DNA from: Streptomyces sp. CNQ-509
Lineage (GTDB): Bacteria > Actinomycetota > Actinomycetes > Streptomycetales > Streptomycetaceae
NCBI RefSeq assembly: GCF_001011035.1
Contig: NZ_CP011492.1
Location: forward strand, 6,503,447 to 6,567,446
Length of the DNA stretch: 64,000 nucleotides
Direction: 5' to 3'
Within the stretch, counting starts at the first letter, position 1, and each line of letters opens with the position of its first letter. The notes beneath the pieces were generated by a model that was not told the DNA's origin, ran no database searches, and worked only from the letters and a program-made list of their open reading frames with translations. Below, in pieces: positions 16,656 through 24,824 of this stretch. The position numbers and the translations under genes were made by a program.

Positions 16656-17959
16656 CGCAGGGCGGTCCTCGTCTTCGTACGGTCCTTCGCCCGGGACGTG
16701 ATCCAGCGGCGCTCCTCCGGCCGCAGCCGGCCGGCGCCGTGGACGTCGAGCCGCGGGCTGACGTCGAGGTGGTCCAGCAGCCGCAGCACGGTGAACGCGG
16801 CGCTGGTCTCCGGCCCCCAGCCGCCGTCGCCGAGCAGCGCCGGGTCCTGGAGCGGGCGGCGCAGCGAGGCGTCGCCGAGCCCGTCCTGCGCGCCGGGCAC
16901 CGCGCGCCTGACCGTCTCCCGCCAGGTCTCGCCGGGGTCGGCGAAGAGCAGCCGGACGCCGGCCGGCCGGTGCCACGACGCGCTGGCCGGATCGGCGACG
17001 GCGTGCACGTCGGCGCGCTCGCCGCCGCGGAAGTCGTCGCACCGGACGACGAGTTCGTAGTCGCCCGCCTCCTCGAACCGGCCCGGCCCGACGACGACGC
17101 AGGCCGTCTTCCCGGCGACGAGGCCGCGGAAGTCGGCGACGCTGACGGGGCGGGCGCCCGCGAGCAGCGGATCGGCCATGCGGCCCTGGTCGAGGATCCG
17201 GCAGTACGTCCCGTACGCCCCGGCCAGCTCGCGCACCCGCGCGTCCCCGGCCCCGTACCGGCCCATCTGCTCCGTGACGTACGCGGTGAACGCCTCCCGC
17301 ACGACCCCGGGCATCGCCTCGGCCCCGACGGCCGACGCGAACGCCGGCCCGGCGGCGGCCGATGCCGCTCCGGCTTCCGGCCCGCCGGTCTCCTGTCCCG
17401 CGCCGGTCTCCCGGCCCCCGGCCGTGTCCGCCGGGAAGAGCCCCACCGCCGTCGCCAGGCACGTGCGCTTCTCGCGGGCCATCGACAGCAGCACGGGCGT
17501 CTCCGGGTGCGTGCTGCCCAGCGCCAGCGTCCGTTCGTACGCCTCCGTCGCCGCGGCCGCGTGCCCCAGCGCGTCCAGCGCCCGCGCGCGCAGCCGCCAC
17601 GCGGCGCGGGACTTCGCGCGCAGCGAGACGCCCGTGTCGGCCAGCGCCACCGCCAGCAGCAACTCCCGCTCGCCGCCCGTCTCCACCGCGCGGTCGCCGG
17701 CCCGCAGCAGGGTCTCGAACAGCTCCGCGCCGACCGGCTCGCGGCGCGGCGGCGGCGCGGTGCCGAGCAGCTCGCCGAGCGCCGCCACCAGGGCCGTACG
17801 GGCGGGCCCCGGGCCGACGCCGGCCGGCGGCGGGGCCGCGGCGTCCTCCTCGGCCGTCAGCCCGGCCAGGTATCCGGTGCAGACGCGGGCGCACTCCGCG
17901 AGCGCGAGCGCCTGTTCTGCCCGCGCCCGGCGGGACGGTCTGGATCGCGGACTCTTCAT
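16652..17959 (-). CDS. TPR-containing protein with GT29 (sialyltransferase)-like C-terminal domain
   Basis: 435 residues. The N-terminal half is alpha-helical with TPR-like repeats (SRAAWRLRARALDALGHAAAA, then AYERTLALGSTHPETPVLL). The C-terminal half contains ACVVVGPG followed by YELVVRCDDF, resembling sialyl motif L of glycosyltransferase family 29. Near the end, GPETSAAFTVLRLLDHLDV and then LDVHGAG resemble sialyl motif S. The similarity is by eye and the acceptor is unknown; a nucleotide-sugar glycosyltransferase is the working guess. ATG at 17959 has GGGAG four bases upstream. It overlaps the pyruvyl transferase gene by 4 bp, suggesting a two-enzyme glycan-modifying unit. Confidence 0.65.
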   Translation of the reverse strand: MKSPRSRPSRRARAEQALALAECARVCTGYLAGLTAEEDAAAPPPAGVGPGPARTALVAALGELLGTAPPPRREPVGAELFETLLRAGDRAVETGGERELLLAVALADTGVSLRAKSRAAWRLRARALDALGHAAAATEAYERTLALGSTHPETPVLLSMAREKRTCLATAVGLFPADTAGGRETGAGQETGGPEAGAASAAAGPAFASAVGAEAMPGVVREAFTAYVTEQMGRYGAGDARVRELAGAYGTYCRILDQGRMADPLLAGARPVSVADFRGLVAGKTACVVVGPGRFEEAGDYELVVRCDDFRGGERADVHAVADPASASWHRPAGVRLLFADPGETWRETVRRAVPGAQDGLGDASLRRPLQDPALLGDGGWGPETSAAFTVLRLLDHLDVSPRLDVHGAGRLRPEERRWITSRAKDRTKTRTALR

Positions 17960-18219
17960 CGTGCTCCCGGTTCGTGCGAACAGGGTGCGACTGTTCCGCA
18001 GCCGCCGACGCCCGGTTTGGCCACGTGGCAGACGTGAGATGAACACTGCGCGAAGCTCAGGTCGCGGGCGCAGAATGCGGCACCCGGCGGCCCCCCGCGG
18101 GGGTACGGGTAGGGTCGGACGGTGCCCGGGCGGTACGCGCCCGGCCGTGGCCCGCGGCCGTCGCGGGCGAACGGGCCCGCACGGCCGGACGGATCGAAGA
18201 GTCGACGAAGGGAACCGCC

Positions 18220-19050
18220 GTGGAGCAACTGCCGCCCGAATTCCTCACCCCCGGCTCGTCGTCGTTCGTGGACTTCCTCGCCGCCCACGCCCCGGATCAG
18301 CTCCCCGCCAACCGCCCGCTCCCCGGCACCGGGGCTGCCGCGGTGGACATCCCCCACGGCACCACCATCGTCGCCGCCTCCTACGCCGACGGCGTCCTCC
18401 TCGCCGCCGACCGCCGCGTCACCCTGGGCAACGGCATGATCGCGCACCGGGACTTCGAGAAGGTCTTCCCGGCCGACGAGTTCTCCGCGGTCGGCATCGC
18501 GGGCTCCACCGGCATGGCCGAGGAGATGGTCCGGCTGTTCCGCCTGGAGCTGGAGCACTACGAGAAGATCGAGACCGTGCCGCTCTCCCTGGAGGGCAAG
18601 GCCAACCGCCTCGGCACCCTCATCCGCGACAACCTCGGCCCCGCCATGCAGGGCCTCGCCGTCGTGCCCCTCTTCGCCGGGTACGACCCGCGCAGCGGGA
18701 CCGCGCGGATCTACTCGTACGACATCACCGGCGGGCGCGCGGAGGAGAAGGGCTTCGGGGGGACGGGCTCGGGTTCCGTGTTCGCGCGCGGGGCGCTGAA
18801 GAAGCTGTACCGCGAGGGCATGAGCCGGGACGACGCCGTGACGATGGCCGTGCAGGCGCTCTACGACGCGGCCGAGGACGACAGCGCCACCGGCGGCCCC
18901 GACGCCACCCGCCGGATCTACCCCCTCGTCTACACCGTCACCGCGGAGGGCTGCCGGCGGCTGGACGACGACCGGGTCTCCGAGCTGTCGCTCGCCGTAC
19001 TGGAGGGCCGCCGCGGCCGCCCGGACGGGCCGAACGCACCGCTGGCGTAG
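18220..19050 (+). CDS. prcB: 20S proteasome beta subunit, stand-alone copy
   Basis: 276-residue proteasome beta subunit with a 47-residue propeptide (LPPEFLTPGSSSFVDFL is the conserved propeptide block). Cleavage before Thr48 (HG|TTIVA) would expose the catalytic threonine. In mature numbering Asp17 (ADRR) is present, but the catalytic lysine is at 34, not the usual 33, because of an extra Gly in LGNGMIAH. EDDSATGGPDATRRIYP near the end is typical of the family. The GTG start has GAAGGGA upstream. No prcA, pup, dop or ATPase gene is adjacent, unlike the usual actinobacterial locus; divergent and downstream genes are unrelated. Possibly a second, diverged copy. Confidence 0.9.
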   Translation: MEQLPPEFLTPGSSSFVDFLAAHAPDQLPANRPLPGTGAAAVDIPHGTTIVAASYADGVLLAADRRVTLGNGMIAHRDFEKVFPADEFSAVGIAGSTGMAEEMVRLFRLELEHYEKIETVPLSLEGKANRLGTLIRDNLGPAMQGLAVVPLFAGYDPRSGTARIYSYDITGGRAEEKGFGGTGSGSVFARGALKKLYREGMSRDDAVTMAVQALYDAAEDDSATGGPDATRRIYPLVYTVTAEGCRRLDDDRVSELSLAVLEGRRGRPDGPNAPLA

Positions 19051-19155
19051 GCCGGTCACGGCACCGCGGGCCCGACGGGTCCCCGGCGCCCCGCCGATCG
19101 GGGCCGCCGCCACCGGGCCCGCCCTCCGCGGAGGCGCACCCCGGGCCCGCAGCAC

Positions 19156-20139
19156 CTACACCCCCGCGGCCTCCGCGAGCAGCCGCGCCTCGCCCAGCAC
19201 CCCGGCGCCGCCCGGCACGTCCCCGTGCTCCGCGCTCCACAGCGCCGCCTCCACCCGCCGGGCCACGGCCCACGCCGCCAGCCGCCCGGTGTCCTCGCCC
19301 AACTCGCCGGCGAGCAGCGCCAGCCGGGCGGCGACCGTGCGCGCCGGGTCGGCGGTGGCGAAGGGGTCGTCGATCTGCTCCAGCAGCGGGAAGGGGTCGT
19401 AGCCCGGGTCACCGGTCATCGGCTTGGCGTCGATGGCCAGCCAGGGGCGGCGGCCCGCGGCGAGGATGTTGCCGGGGTTGAAGTCGCCGTGGACGACCAC
19501 CTCGCGCCGGGCGCCGCCGGGCAGTTCGCGCAGCAGCCGGGCGCCGTGGGCGACGAGCCCCGCGTCGTAGCCGGGGCGCAGCCGCTCCATCCGCTCCTCC
19601 AGGAGGTCGGCCCACTCGGCGCAGACGTCCGCGACCCGCTCGAGACCGCAGTCCTGCGGCACCGGGGCGCTCCACAGCTCGCGCAGCACCTCCGCGCCGA
19701 GCCGCAGCCGGTGTTCGGCGCCCAGTTCGCCGGCCGTGCCGAGTTCGGTGCCCGGCTTGCAGCGCTCCAGGAGCAGGGCGTAGTGACCGGGGTCGTGGGC
19801 CAGGAGGCGGACGGCGCCGCGGCCGTCCCAGATCCGCAGGCCCTCGGCCTCGCCGGCGGCCTCGCGGTGCGGCCACGTCACCTTGAAGACCGCGTCCGTG
19901 CCGTCCGGCAGCCGCGCCGGGGCCACCCAGGAGCAGCTTCCGCCCCTGAAGGGCGCGCCGAGCCGCAGCGACCAGCGCGCACGCATCTTCTCCACCAGGT
20001 CCGGCAGTTCCGCCAGCCAGGCGCGTCCGGAGGCGTGCACGCGCATGTCGCTGAGGACCGGCAGGCCGGGCGGGAAGAGGGCCGGCGGGAGATCGCGGGA
20101 AGGTCCGGGGGAGTGCGCGGGGTCGTTCACCGTACGCAC
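19156..20139 (-). CDS. APH(6)/hydroxyurea-type phosphotransferase
   Basis: 327-residue kinase of the aminoglycoside/hydroxyurea phosphotransferase family. The catalytic loop is VVHGDFNPGNIL (His217, Asp219, Asn221), and the metal-binding Asp237 is in AIDAKPMTGDPGYD, wording typical of the APH_6_hur group. Such enzymes phosphorylate streptomycin-like aminoglycosides or hydroxyurea, but many chromosomal homologues have no proven resistance role. The GTG at 20139 is the outermost start; a GTG three codons later is equally possible. Convergent with prcB; no resistance partner is adjacent. Confidence 0.85.
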   Translation of the reverse strand: MRTVNDPAHSPGPSRDLPPALFPPGLPVLSDMRVHASGRAWLAELPDLVEKMRARWSLRLGAPFRGGSCSWVAPARLPDGTDAVFKVTWPHREAAGEAEGLRIWDGRGAVRLLAHDPGHYALLLERCKPGTELGTAGELGAEHRLRLGAEVLRELWSAPVPQDCGLERVADVCAEWADLLEERMERLRPGYDAGLVAHGARLLRELPGGARREVVVHGDFNPGNILAAGRRPWLAIDAKPMTGDPGYDPFPLLEQIDDPFATADPARTVAARLALLAGELGEDTGRLAAWAVARRVEAALWSAEHGDVPGGAGVLGEARLLAEAAGV

Positions 20140-20161
20140 GCTACCTGCCGCCCGCCGTGCG

Positions 20162-20385
20162 CTACGCCCCGAAGTCCCCCGACTTCACGCCGTCCATGAA
20201 CGCCTCCCAGGCGGTCGCGGTGAAGACCGGCGCCGGGCCGTGCGGGTCCTTGCTGCCGCGCACCGGGACCAGCGCGGGGGGAAGCCGTCCGCGACCTCCA
20301 GGCAGGCGGTCCCCGTGCGGTCGCTGCAACCGGTCTTGCGCCACCTGGCGTCGCTCAGGTCGAACCGGTCGTTCCATGCGGTCAT
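20162..20385 (-). pseudogene. DUF397 protein gene with a single-base frameshift
   Basis: DUF397 proteins are small actinobacterial proteins usually coded beside an XRE-type regulator. The frame from ATG 20385 gives WNDRFDLSDARWRKTGCSD, then CLEVADGFPP. The C-terminal part (VRGSKDPHGPAPVFTATAWE, then FMDGVKSGDFGA) continues in a different frame. Inserting one base in the run of six G (20276-20281, C on the coding strand) restores a 74-residue protein exactly. It is therefore either a recent frameshift or a homopolymer error. No XRE partner is adjacent, so the gene is an orphan. Confidence 0.75.
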
Positions 20386-20589
20386 GCCGCCCACTCATTC
20401 GTCCGTGACCGGAAGGCGGCAAGGGATCGCCGGTGGGACAGAGCGGCACCCCGCCGCGGCCGGGATGTCCGCGGCGGAGCACCGCGGTGGGGCGCCGGGG
20501 AGGAGGTGGCGGTCCCCACGGAGGAGTCCGCCCACCCGTCCCGCGCGCAGTCAGGCGGGACGGGCGGGGCGGGTGGGCGGAGAGTGGAC

Positions 20590-20635
20590 GGATGCGCCCG
20601 GTCCGGGCGTGCCGGCGTACGGACCGGGTGCATCC
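20590..20635 (-). terminator. Long-stem terminator of the S1 protease gene
   Basis: GGATGCGCCCGGTCCG (20590-20605) pairs with 20620-20635 over 16 bp with one G-T wobble, closing a 14-nt loop. It starts 34 bp beyond the protease stop. A second, interrupted inverted repeat lies at 20529-20580. The rest of the gap up to 20394 shows no gene. Confidence 0.7.
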
Positions 20636-20668
20636 GCCCGGCTTCAGGTGCCGTGCGGCGGGTGGGCC

Positions 20669-21430
20669 TCAGACACCGGCGATGGACTGGATCCAGGAGC
20701 GGTACCGCGTGACGTTCGTGTACGCGGTGGTGGTCTGCCGGTCGCTGGTGGACGCGACGCCGACCTGGACGCCGTTCGCCATCATCGGACCGCCGGAGTC
20801 GCCGCCGGCCGTGATGCCGTCGCCGCGCCGGGCGCAGATGGCGTTGCCGCCGTAGGCGTCGGTGCAGCCGCCGGTGACGGTGACGTTCGCGACCTTCAGG
20901 TACTGGGACTGGCAGTTGATCTCGGAGCCGCACTGCGAGGTGGCGCCCCAGCCGTAGACCTGGACGCTCTGGCCGACCGTCACGGAACCGGGCTGGCCGA
21001 GCGTGGCGTACGTGGTGGAGACGGACCGGTCGAGCCGGACCAGCGCCAGGTCGGAGGAGTGGGTGTAGGTCTGCACGCCGTTGGCGAGGGTGCCGCCGCT
21101 GGTCTGGTCGAGGCTGCCGATGCGGAAGGACAGCCCGCCGCCGCTGACGCAGTGCTTGGCGGTGAGGATCCAGGTGGGTGCGATGATCGACGCGCTGCAC
21201 GTCTGGCGGCCGTTGGAGAACAGCCGTGCGGCCCAGGGGCCGCTCTGGGCGTAGCCACCGCCGATGATCTTGGTGGACGGCGGCCCTTCGGGCGTACGGG
21301 CCTGGGCGGCCGCGGTGACGTCGGCGGCGCCGCGGGCGGACGAGTGGTCGGCGGCGACTGCGGTGGTGCCGAAGGCGAGGGCGGCCAGCAGCGCGGCGAC
21401 GAGTGTGGGGAGTGTCCTGGTTATTCGCAA
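20669..21430 (-). CDS. Secreted S1-family (trypsin-fold) serine protease
   Basis: 253-residue preproprotease. A signal peptide (LPTLVAALLAALAFGTTAVAA) is followed by a short propeptide. The likely mature N-terminus is IIGGG after Lys54. The catalytic triad is His93 (TAKHC), Asp127 (SSDLALVRL) and Ser212 (GGDSGGP). The residues before the serine (DGITAGGDS) lack the Asp of true trypsins at the position I would align to 189, so tryptic specificity is doubtful. The start appears to be TTG at 21430 with GAGGAA close upstream, a poor spacing, so the start is uncertain. Expected to act outside the cell. Confidence 0.85.
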   Translation of the reverse strand: MRITRTLPTLVAALLAALAFGTTAVAADHSSARGAADVTAAAQARTPEGPPSTKIIGGGYAQSGPWAARLFSNGRQTCSASIIAPTWILTAKHCVSGGGLSFRIGSLDQTSGGTLANGVQTYTHSSDLALVRLDRSVSTTYATLGQPGSVTVGQSVQVYGWGATSQCGSEINCQSQYLKVANVTVTGGCTDAYGGNAICARRGDGITAGGDSGGPMMANGVQVGVASTSDRQTTTAYTNVTRYRSWIQSIAGV

Positions 21431-21646
21431 GGTTCCTCGTTTCCGAAGGCACGCGGGTTCGGGTGGGCCCGCGCGTGGAGGGCCAGGGAAGTACCAGGTG
21501 TCAGGATTCCGGAAACCGGGAGTTCGCGGTAATCACAACTTCCCATAACGCGCCGCGATGGAAAGCGGCGGCGGCACTCTCCGTGCGGGACCCGCCGCCG
21601 GAAATCGCCGCGCGGCGGGCGGGCGCCGCGTGCTTGGCTGGTCCGC

Positions 21647-22237
21647 ATGACCACGCACCTGCTCGACCGCGTCCTCGTCGTCGACGTCGAAGCCACCTGC
21701 TGGGAGGGCCCGCCGCCGGCCGGGATGAGCCCGGAGATCATCGAGATCGGGCTCTGCGAGCTGGACGTGCGGACCGGGCAGCGGCTCTCGCGACGGTCGG
21801 TGCTGGTACGTCCTGAGCACTCGGAGGTCGGCGACTTCTGCACCCGGCTGACCACCCTCACCCCCGAACAGGTCGCGGCCGGCGTCCCGTTCGCCGAGGC
21901 GTGCGCGCTGCTGCGGCGCGAACACGGCGCGCGGCAGCGGGTGTGGGCGAGCTGGGGGGACTACGACCGGCGGCAGTTCGAGCGGCAGTGCGCGGCGGCG
22001 GAGGTCGCGTACCCCTTCGGCAGGCGGCACGTGAACGCCAAGACGCTCTACGCGCTCGCCCACGGGCTCGGCCGCGAGCTGGGCATGGCCGAGGCGCTGG
22101 CCCACGCGGGACAGGAGTTGGAGGGCACCCACCACCGCGGCGTGGACGACGCCTGGAACATCGCCGGGCTGCTCGCCGGCGTCCTGTGGGGCGGGCGTCC
22201 CGCGACCGCCCAAGAGCCGCCCGGCGGCGGGGCGTAA
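21647..22237 (+). CDS. DEDDh 3'-5' exonuclease (KapD/ERI-1-like)
   Basis: 196-residue exonuclease of the DnaQ-like superfamily. The first metal ligands are Asp13 and Glu15 in VVDVEATCW, EIIEIGLCEL follows, then WGDYD, and the final motif is HHRGVDDAWN, all fitting a DEDDh enzyme. The wording is closest to KapD/ERI-1-like exonucleases, which trim RNA or DNA. The ATG has no good ribosome binding site, but TTGGCT lies seven bases before it, which suggests a leaderless transcript. It is the first of three plus-strand genes, with a HEPN protein and another exonuclease. Confidence 0.87.
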   Translation: MTTHLLDRVLVVDVEATCWEGPPPAGMSPEIIEIGLCELDVRTGQRLSRRSVLVRPEHSEVGDFCTRLTTLTPEQVAAGVPFAEACALLRREHGARQRVWASWGDYDRRQFERQCAAAEVAYPFGRRHVNAKTLYALAHGLGRELGMAEALAHAGQELEGTHHRGVDDAWNIAGLLAGVLWGGRPATAQEPPGGGA

Positions 22238-22420
22238 GAGTCGCGCAGGGCCGCCGGAAGGTCGTCCGCGAGCCGTCCGGGGGGCACTTGGCGGTCGTCC
22301 GCGGGCCGTTGGCGGGTCGTTCGCCGCCCGCCCGGGTGACAACCGCGGAACCCGGCACGGCAGTTGGGTTACCCCTGGCTCGATCAGGATGCGCCCCGGG
22401 GATCGTGGCAGTACGCTGCC

Positions 22421-23728
22421 GTGATCGTGGAGCTGGGCGCGGAAGGCGGTACGGGCGTGGGTGCGGGCGGTCTTGAGCTGCCCCCGGCAGGCGGTCCCGA
22501 GGATGAGGGCCGCGGGGACGGCGGCTCGGCCGAGCCGCCACCGCCGCCCGGGACGGTGTCGCTGGCCCGGCCGATGGAGATCGGCGCGGAGATCGGCTGG
22601 GGCCAGGACGACTGGGACGAGGTACGCACCCGCGCGGCGCGCGCGGGCCGGGCGTACATCTGGCTGAACGTCGTCGAGCAGCGGCTGCGCTCCGTCGTCG
22701 CCTCGGTGCTGCGCCCCGTCTACGAGCCGGTGCACGGCGAGGACTGGGTCGTCGCCGCGGCGGGGCCCGCGGGCCAGGAGTGGGTGCAGCGGGCGGTCGC
22801 GGTGCGGGAGGTCAGCCGGCGCAAGGGCTACCTGCTGGACCCCGCCGACGACAACGTCATCAGCTTCCTGACGCTGCCGCAGTTGCGCGAGCTGATGGTG
22901 CAGCACTGGCCGTGCTTCGAGCCGTACCTCGACGACCGCCGCGACCTGGAGCTGGCGCTCGACGAACTGGAGGTCGCCCGCAACGTCGTCTCCCGCAACC
23001 GTGCGCTCTCCGGCACCGTGCTGGCGCAGGCCGAGCGCGCGGCGAGCCGGCTGCTGCGCCTCCTCGGCGCCGACGACCAGCCGCCGTCCGCGGACCGGCT
23101 GCCGGTGGACGCGGTGGAGGACCTGGTCGGCGACCGGTACGCGGACGTGGTCGGCGTCCACCCCGACCGGGTCGGGCTGCAGCGCGCGCTGCCCGCGGAG
23201 GACCTCTTCGGCGGCGCCCGGCGGCTGGACGCGATCGGCATCGGGCTCAACCTGCTGGTGCAGAACTACTCGGGCCGCCGGCTGGGCCGGCTCGCGGAGG
23301 GCGGTTGCCGGATCCGGCTGCTCTTCCTCAACCCGGCGAGCAGCACGGTGCGCCGGCGGGAGCGCGAACTGGGCATGAAGCGGGGCGAGCTGGCCCGGGC
23401 GGTGGAGACGAACATCATCCATATGCGCCGCGTCCGCTCCCGGCTGCGCCCGCAGGGCGGCGGGGACGCGGCGGGGTCGTTCGAGATCCGGGTCTTCGAC
23501 GAGACGCCGCGGTTCACGGCGTACCTCATCAACGGCGACCGGCCGGACGGGCTCGGCGTGGTGCAGACGTACCTGCGGCGGGCGCGCGGCGCGGAGGCGC
23601 CGGCGCTGGTGCTGCGGGCGGCGCGGCGGGAGCTGGTGCACGGGGAGGGCGGCGGCGAGCCGGGGCTCTTCGAGGTGTACCGCGAGGAGTTCGAGAGCTT
23701 CTGGACGGACGCGCGCCCGGTCTCCTGA
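22421..23728 (+). CDS. SAV2148-family HEPN domain-containing protein
   Basis: About 435 residues, cytoplasmic, conserved in streptomycetes under this family name; function unknown. After a Gly/Pro-rich low-complexity N-terminus the conserved part starts PPGTVSLARPMEIGAEIGW, followed by helices AYIWLNVVEQRLRSVV. A C-terminal module has RIRLLFLNPASSTVRRRE and IRVFDETPRFTAYLING, resembling signalling/phospholipase-D-like DUF5919 regions (weak, by eye). HEPN proteins often cut or bind RNA, but I cannot point to a clear R-x4-6-H catalytic motif. The start is uncertain: GTG at 22421 or two codons later, or an upstream ATG at 22364. Confidence 0.75.
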   Translation: MIVELGAEGGTGVGAGGLELPPAGGPEDEGRGDGGSAEPPPPPGTVSLARPMEIGAEIGWGQDDWDEVRTRAARAGRAYIWLNVVEQRLRSVVASVLRPVYEPVHGEDWVVAAAGPAGQEWVQRAVAVREVSRRKGYLLDPADDNVISFLTLPQLRELMVQHWPCFEPYLDDRRDLELALDELEVARNVVSRNRALSGTVLAQAERAASRLLRLLGADDQPPSADRLPVDAVEDLVGDRYADVVGVHPDRVGLQRALPAEDLFGGARRLDAIGIGLNLLVQNYSGRRLGRLAEGGCRIRLLFLNPASSTVRRRERELGMKRGELARAVETNIIHMRRVRSRLRPQGGGDAAGSFEIRVFDETPRFTAYLINGDRPDGLGVVQTYLRRARGAEAPALVLRAARRELVHGEGGGEPGLFEVYREEFESFWTDARPVS

Positions 23729-23828
23729 CGCCCGCCGCGCGCTCGTTCACACCTCCTCCGCGCCTTTCTCCCAACCCCTTGTCTACGCGCCTTGAGTGCT
23801 CCCCGGCATCCGGAATCTGCAGGTCCGG

Positions 23829-23852
23829 TATGTCAGTGGCGGGTGAGAGTGT
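23829..23852 (+). promoter_or_regulatory. DNA-damage-type promoter (RecA-NDp/PafBC-like motif)
   Basis: ATGTCAGTG, eight bases, then GAGTGT. The mycobacterial LexA-independent damage promoter consensus is TTGTCRGTG, eight bases, TAnnnT, so this is one mismatch off in each half. It ends 33 bases before the start of a DEDDh exonuclease gene, a good distance for a short leader. Confidence 0.55.
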
Positions 23853-23885
23853 GGAGTCACTGGCCACGGAGCAGGGAGGGCGCCC

Positions 23886-24635
23886 ATGGGGTGGTACGGG
23901 GAGCTGCTGGTCGGCTTCGACCTGGAAACGACCGGGACGGACCCGGGGGAGGCGCGGATCGTCTCCGCCGCCGTCGTGGAGGCCGTTCGCGGCGTCCCGG
24001 CGCGCAGGCGGGAGTGGCTGGCCGACCCGGGTGTCCCGGTGCCGCCGGAGACGACCGCGATCCACGGGATCACCGACGAGCGGGCGACGGCCCACGGCCG
24101 TCCTGCGGCGGAGGTCGCGGACGAGGTGGCGGACGCGCTGGCGGCGCACTGGACGCGCGGCGTGCCGGTCGTGGCGTACAACGCCACGTTCGATCTGACG
24201 CTGCTGGCAGCGGAGTTGCGCCGCCACGGGCTCGCCTCGATGCGCGAGCGGCTGGGCGGCGGGGAGGAGGGCCCGGTGATCGATCCGTACGCGATGGACC
24301 GGACGGTGGATCCGTTCCGGGAGGGCAAGAGGACGCTGGAGGCGGTCTGTGTGGAATACGGGGTGGTGCTCGGCCGCGCGCACGACGCCGCGGAGGACGC
24401 GCTGGCGGCGGTCCGGCTGGCGGTGGCGATAGCCGAGCGGTACGGGGACGTGGCGTCGGCCGGCGCGTGGGACCTGCACCGCGGCCAGGCGGGCTGGCAC
24501 GCGGAGCGGGCGGAGGGCTACCGCCAGTGGCTCGCCCGCCAGACCCGCGACGCGGCAACGGCCCCGATGCCGGACGCGGCGACGGCGGGGCCGGTGCCGA
24601 AGAGGGGCTACGGCCCGGACGGGGCGGTGGCGTAG
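23886..24635 (+). CDS. DnaQ-like 3'-5' exonuclease
   Basis: 249-residue DEDDh exonuclease. It has Asp12/Glu14 in GFDLETTG, then GITDERA typical of polymerase III epsilon-like exonucleases, NATFDLTLL as the second motif, and HDAAEDALA as the last. The remaining C-terminus is helical then Ala/Pro-rich. It probably removes bases from DNA 3' ends, in repair or proofreading. ATG has GGAGG eight bases upstream. A DNA-damage-type promoter motif lies immediately upstream, fitting a repair role (inference). Transcription likely ends at the hairpin near 24753. Confidence 0.9.
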   Translation: MGWYGELLVGFDLETTGTDPGEARIVSAAVVEAVRGVPARRREWLADPGVPVPPETTAIHGITDERATAHGRPAAEVADEVADALAAHWTRGVPVVAYNATFDLTLLAAELRRHGLASMRERLGGGEEGPVIDPYAMDRTVDPFREGKRTLEAVCVEYGVVLGRAHDAAEDALAAVRLAVAIAERYGDVASAGAWDLHRGQAGWHAERAEGYRQWLARQTRDAATAPMPDAATAGPVPKRGYGPDGAVA

Positions 24636-24752
24636 CGGAGGGGGAGCGGCCGGCACCGACTCCTGGGCGCGGCACGGGCGTTGCGGCCCGGCCTTCGCCC
24701 GGGACGGGGGCGTGACAGCGGTGTGCTCCCCGGAGGACACCGGGCAGCCGGT

Positions 24753-24775
24753 CCCCGCCCGCCTCGCGGGCGGGG
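24753..24775. terminator. Tight hairpin between convergent genes
   Basis: CCCCGCCCGC (24753-24762) and GCGGGCGGGG (24766-24775) form a perfect 10-bp stem with a 3-nt loop. It lies between the exonuclease gene and the convergent rRNA methyltransferase gene and can serve both. Confidence 0.75.
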
Positions 24776-24824
24776 GCCGCTGCCGCGCGTTGCCCGGGGA
24801 CCCGGGCCCCGCCCGGCCCTCGGC

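Noticed and set aside
14583..17894. A 1103-residue minus-strand frame suggesting a fusion of the two glycan genes
   Set aside because: The N-terminal 413 residues are the wrong frame over the glycosyltransferase-like gene. The ATGA overlap at 16652-16655 separates two proteins.
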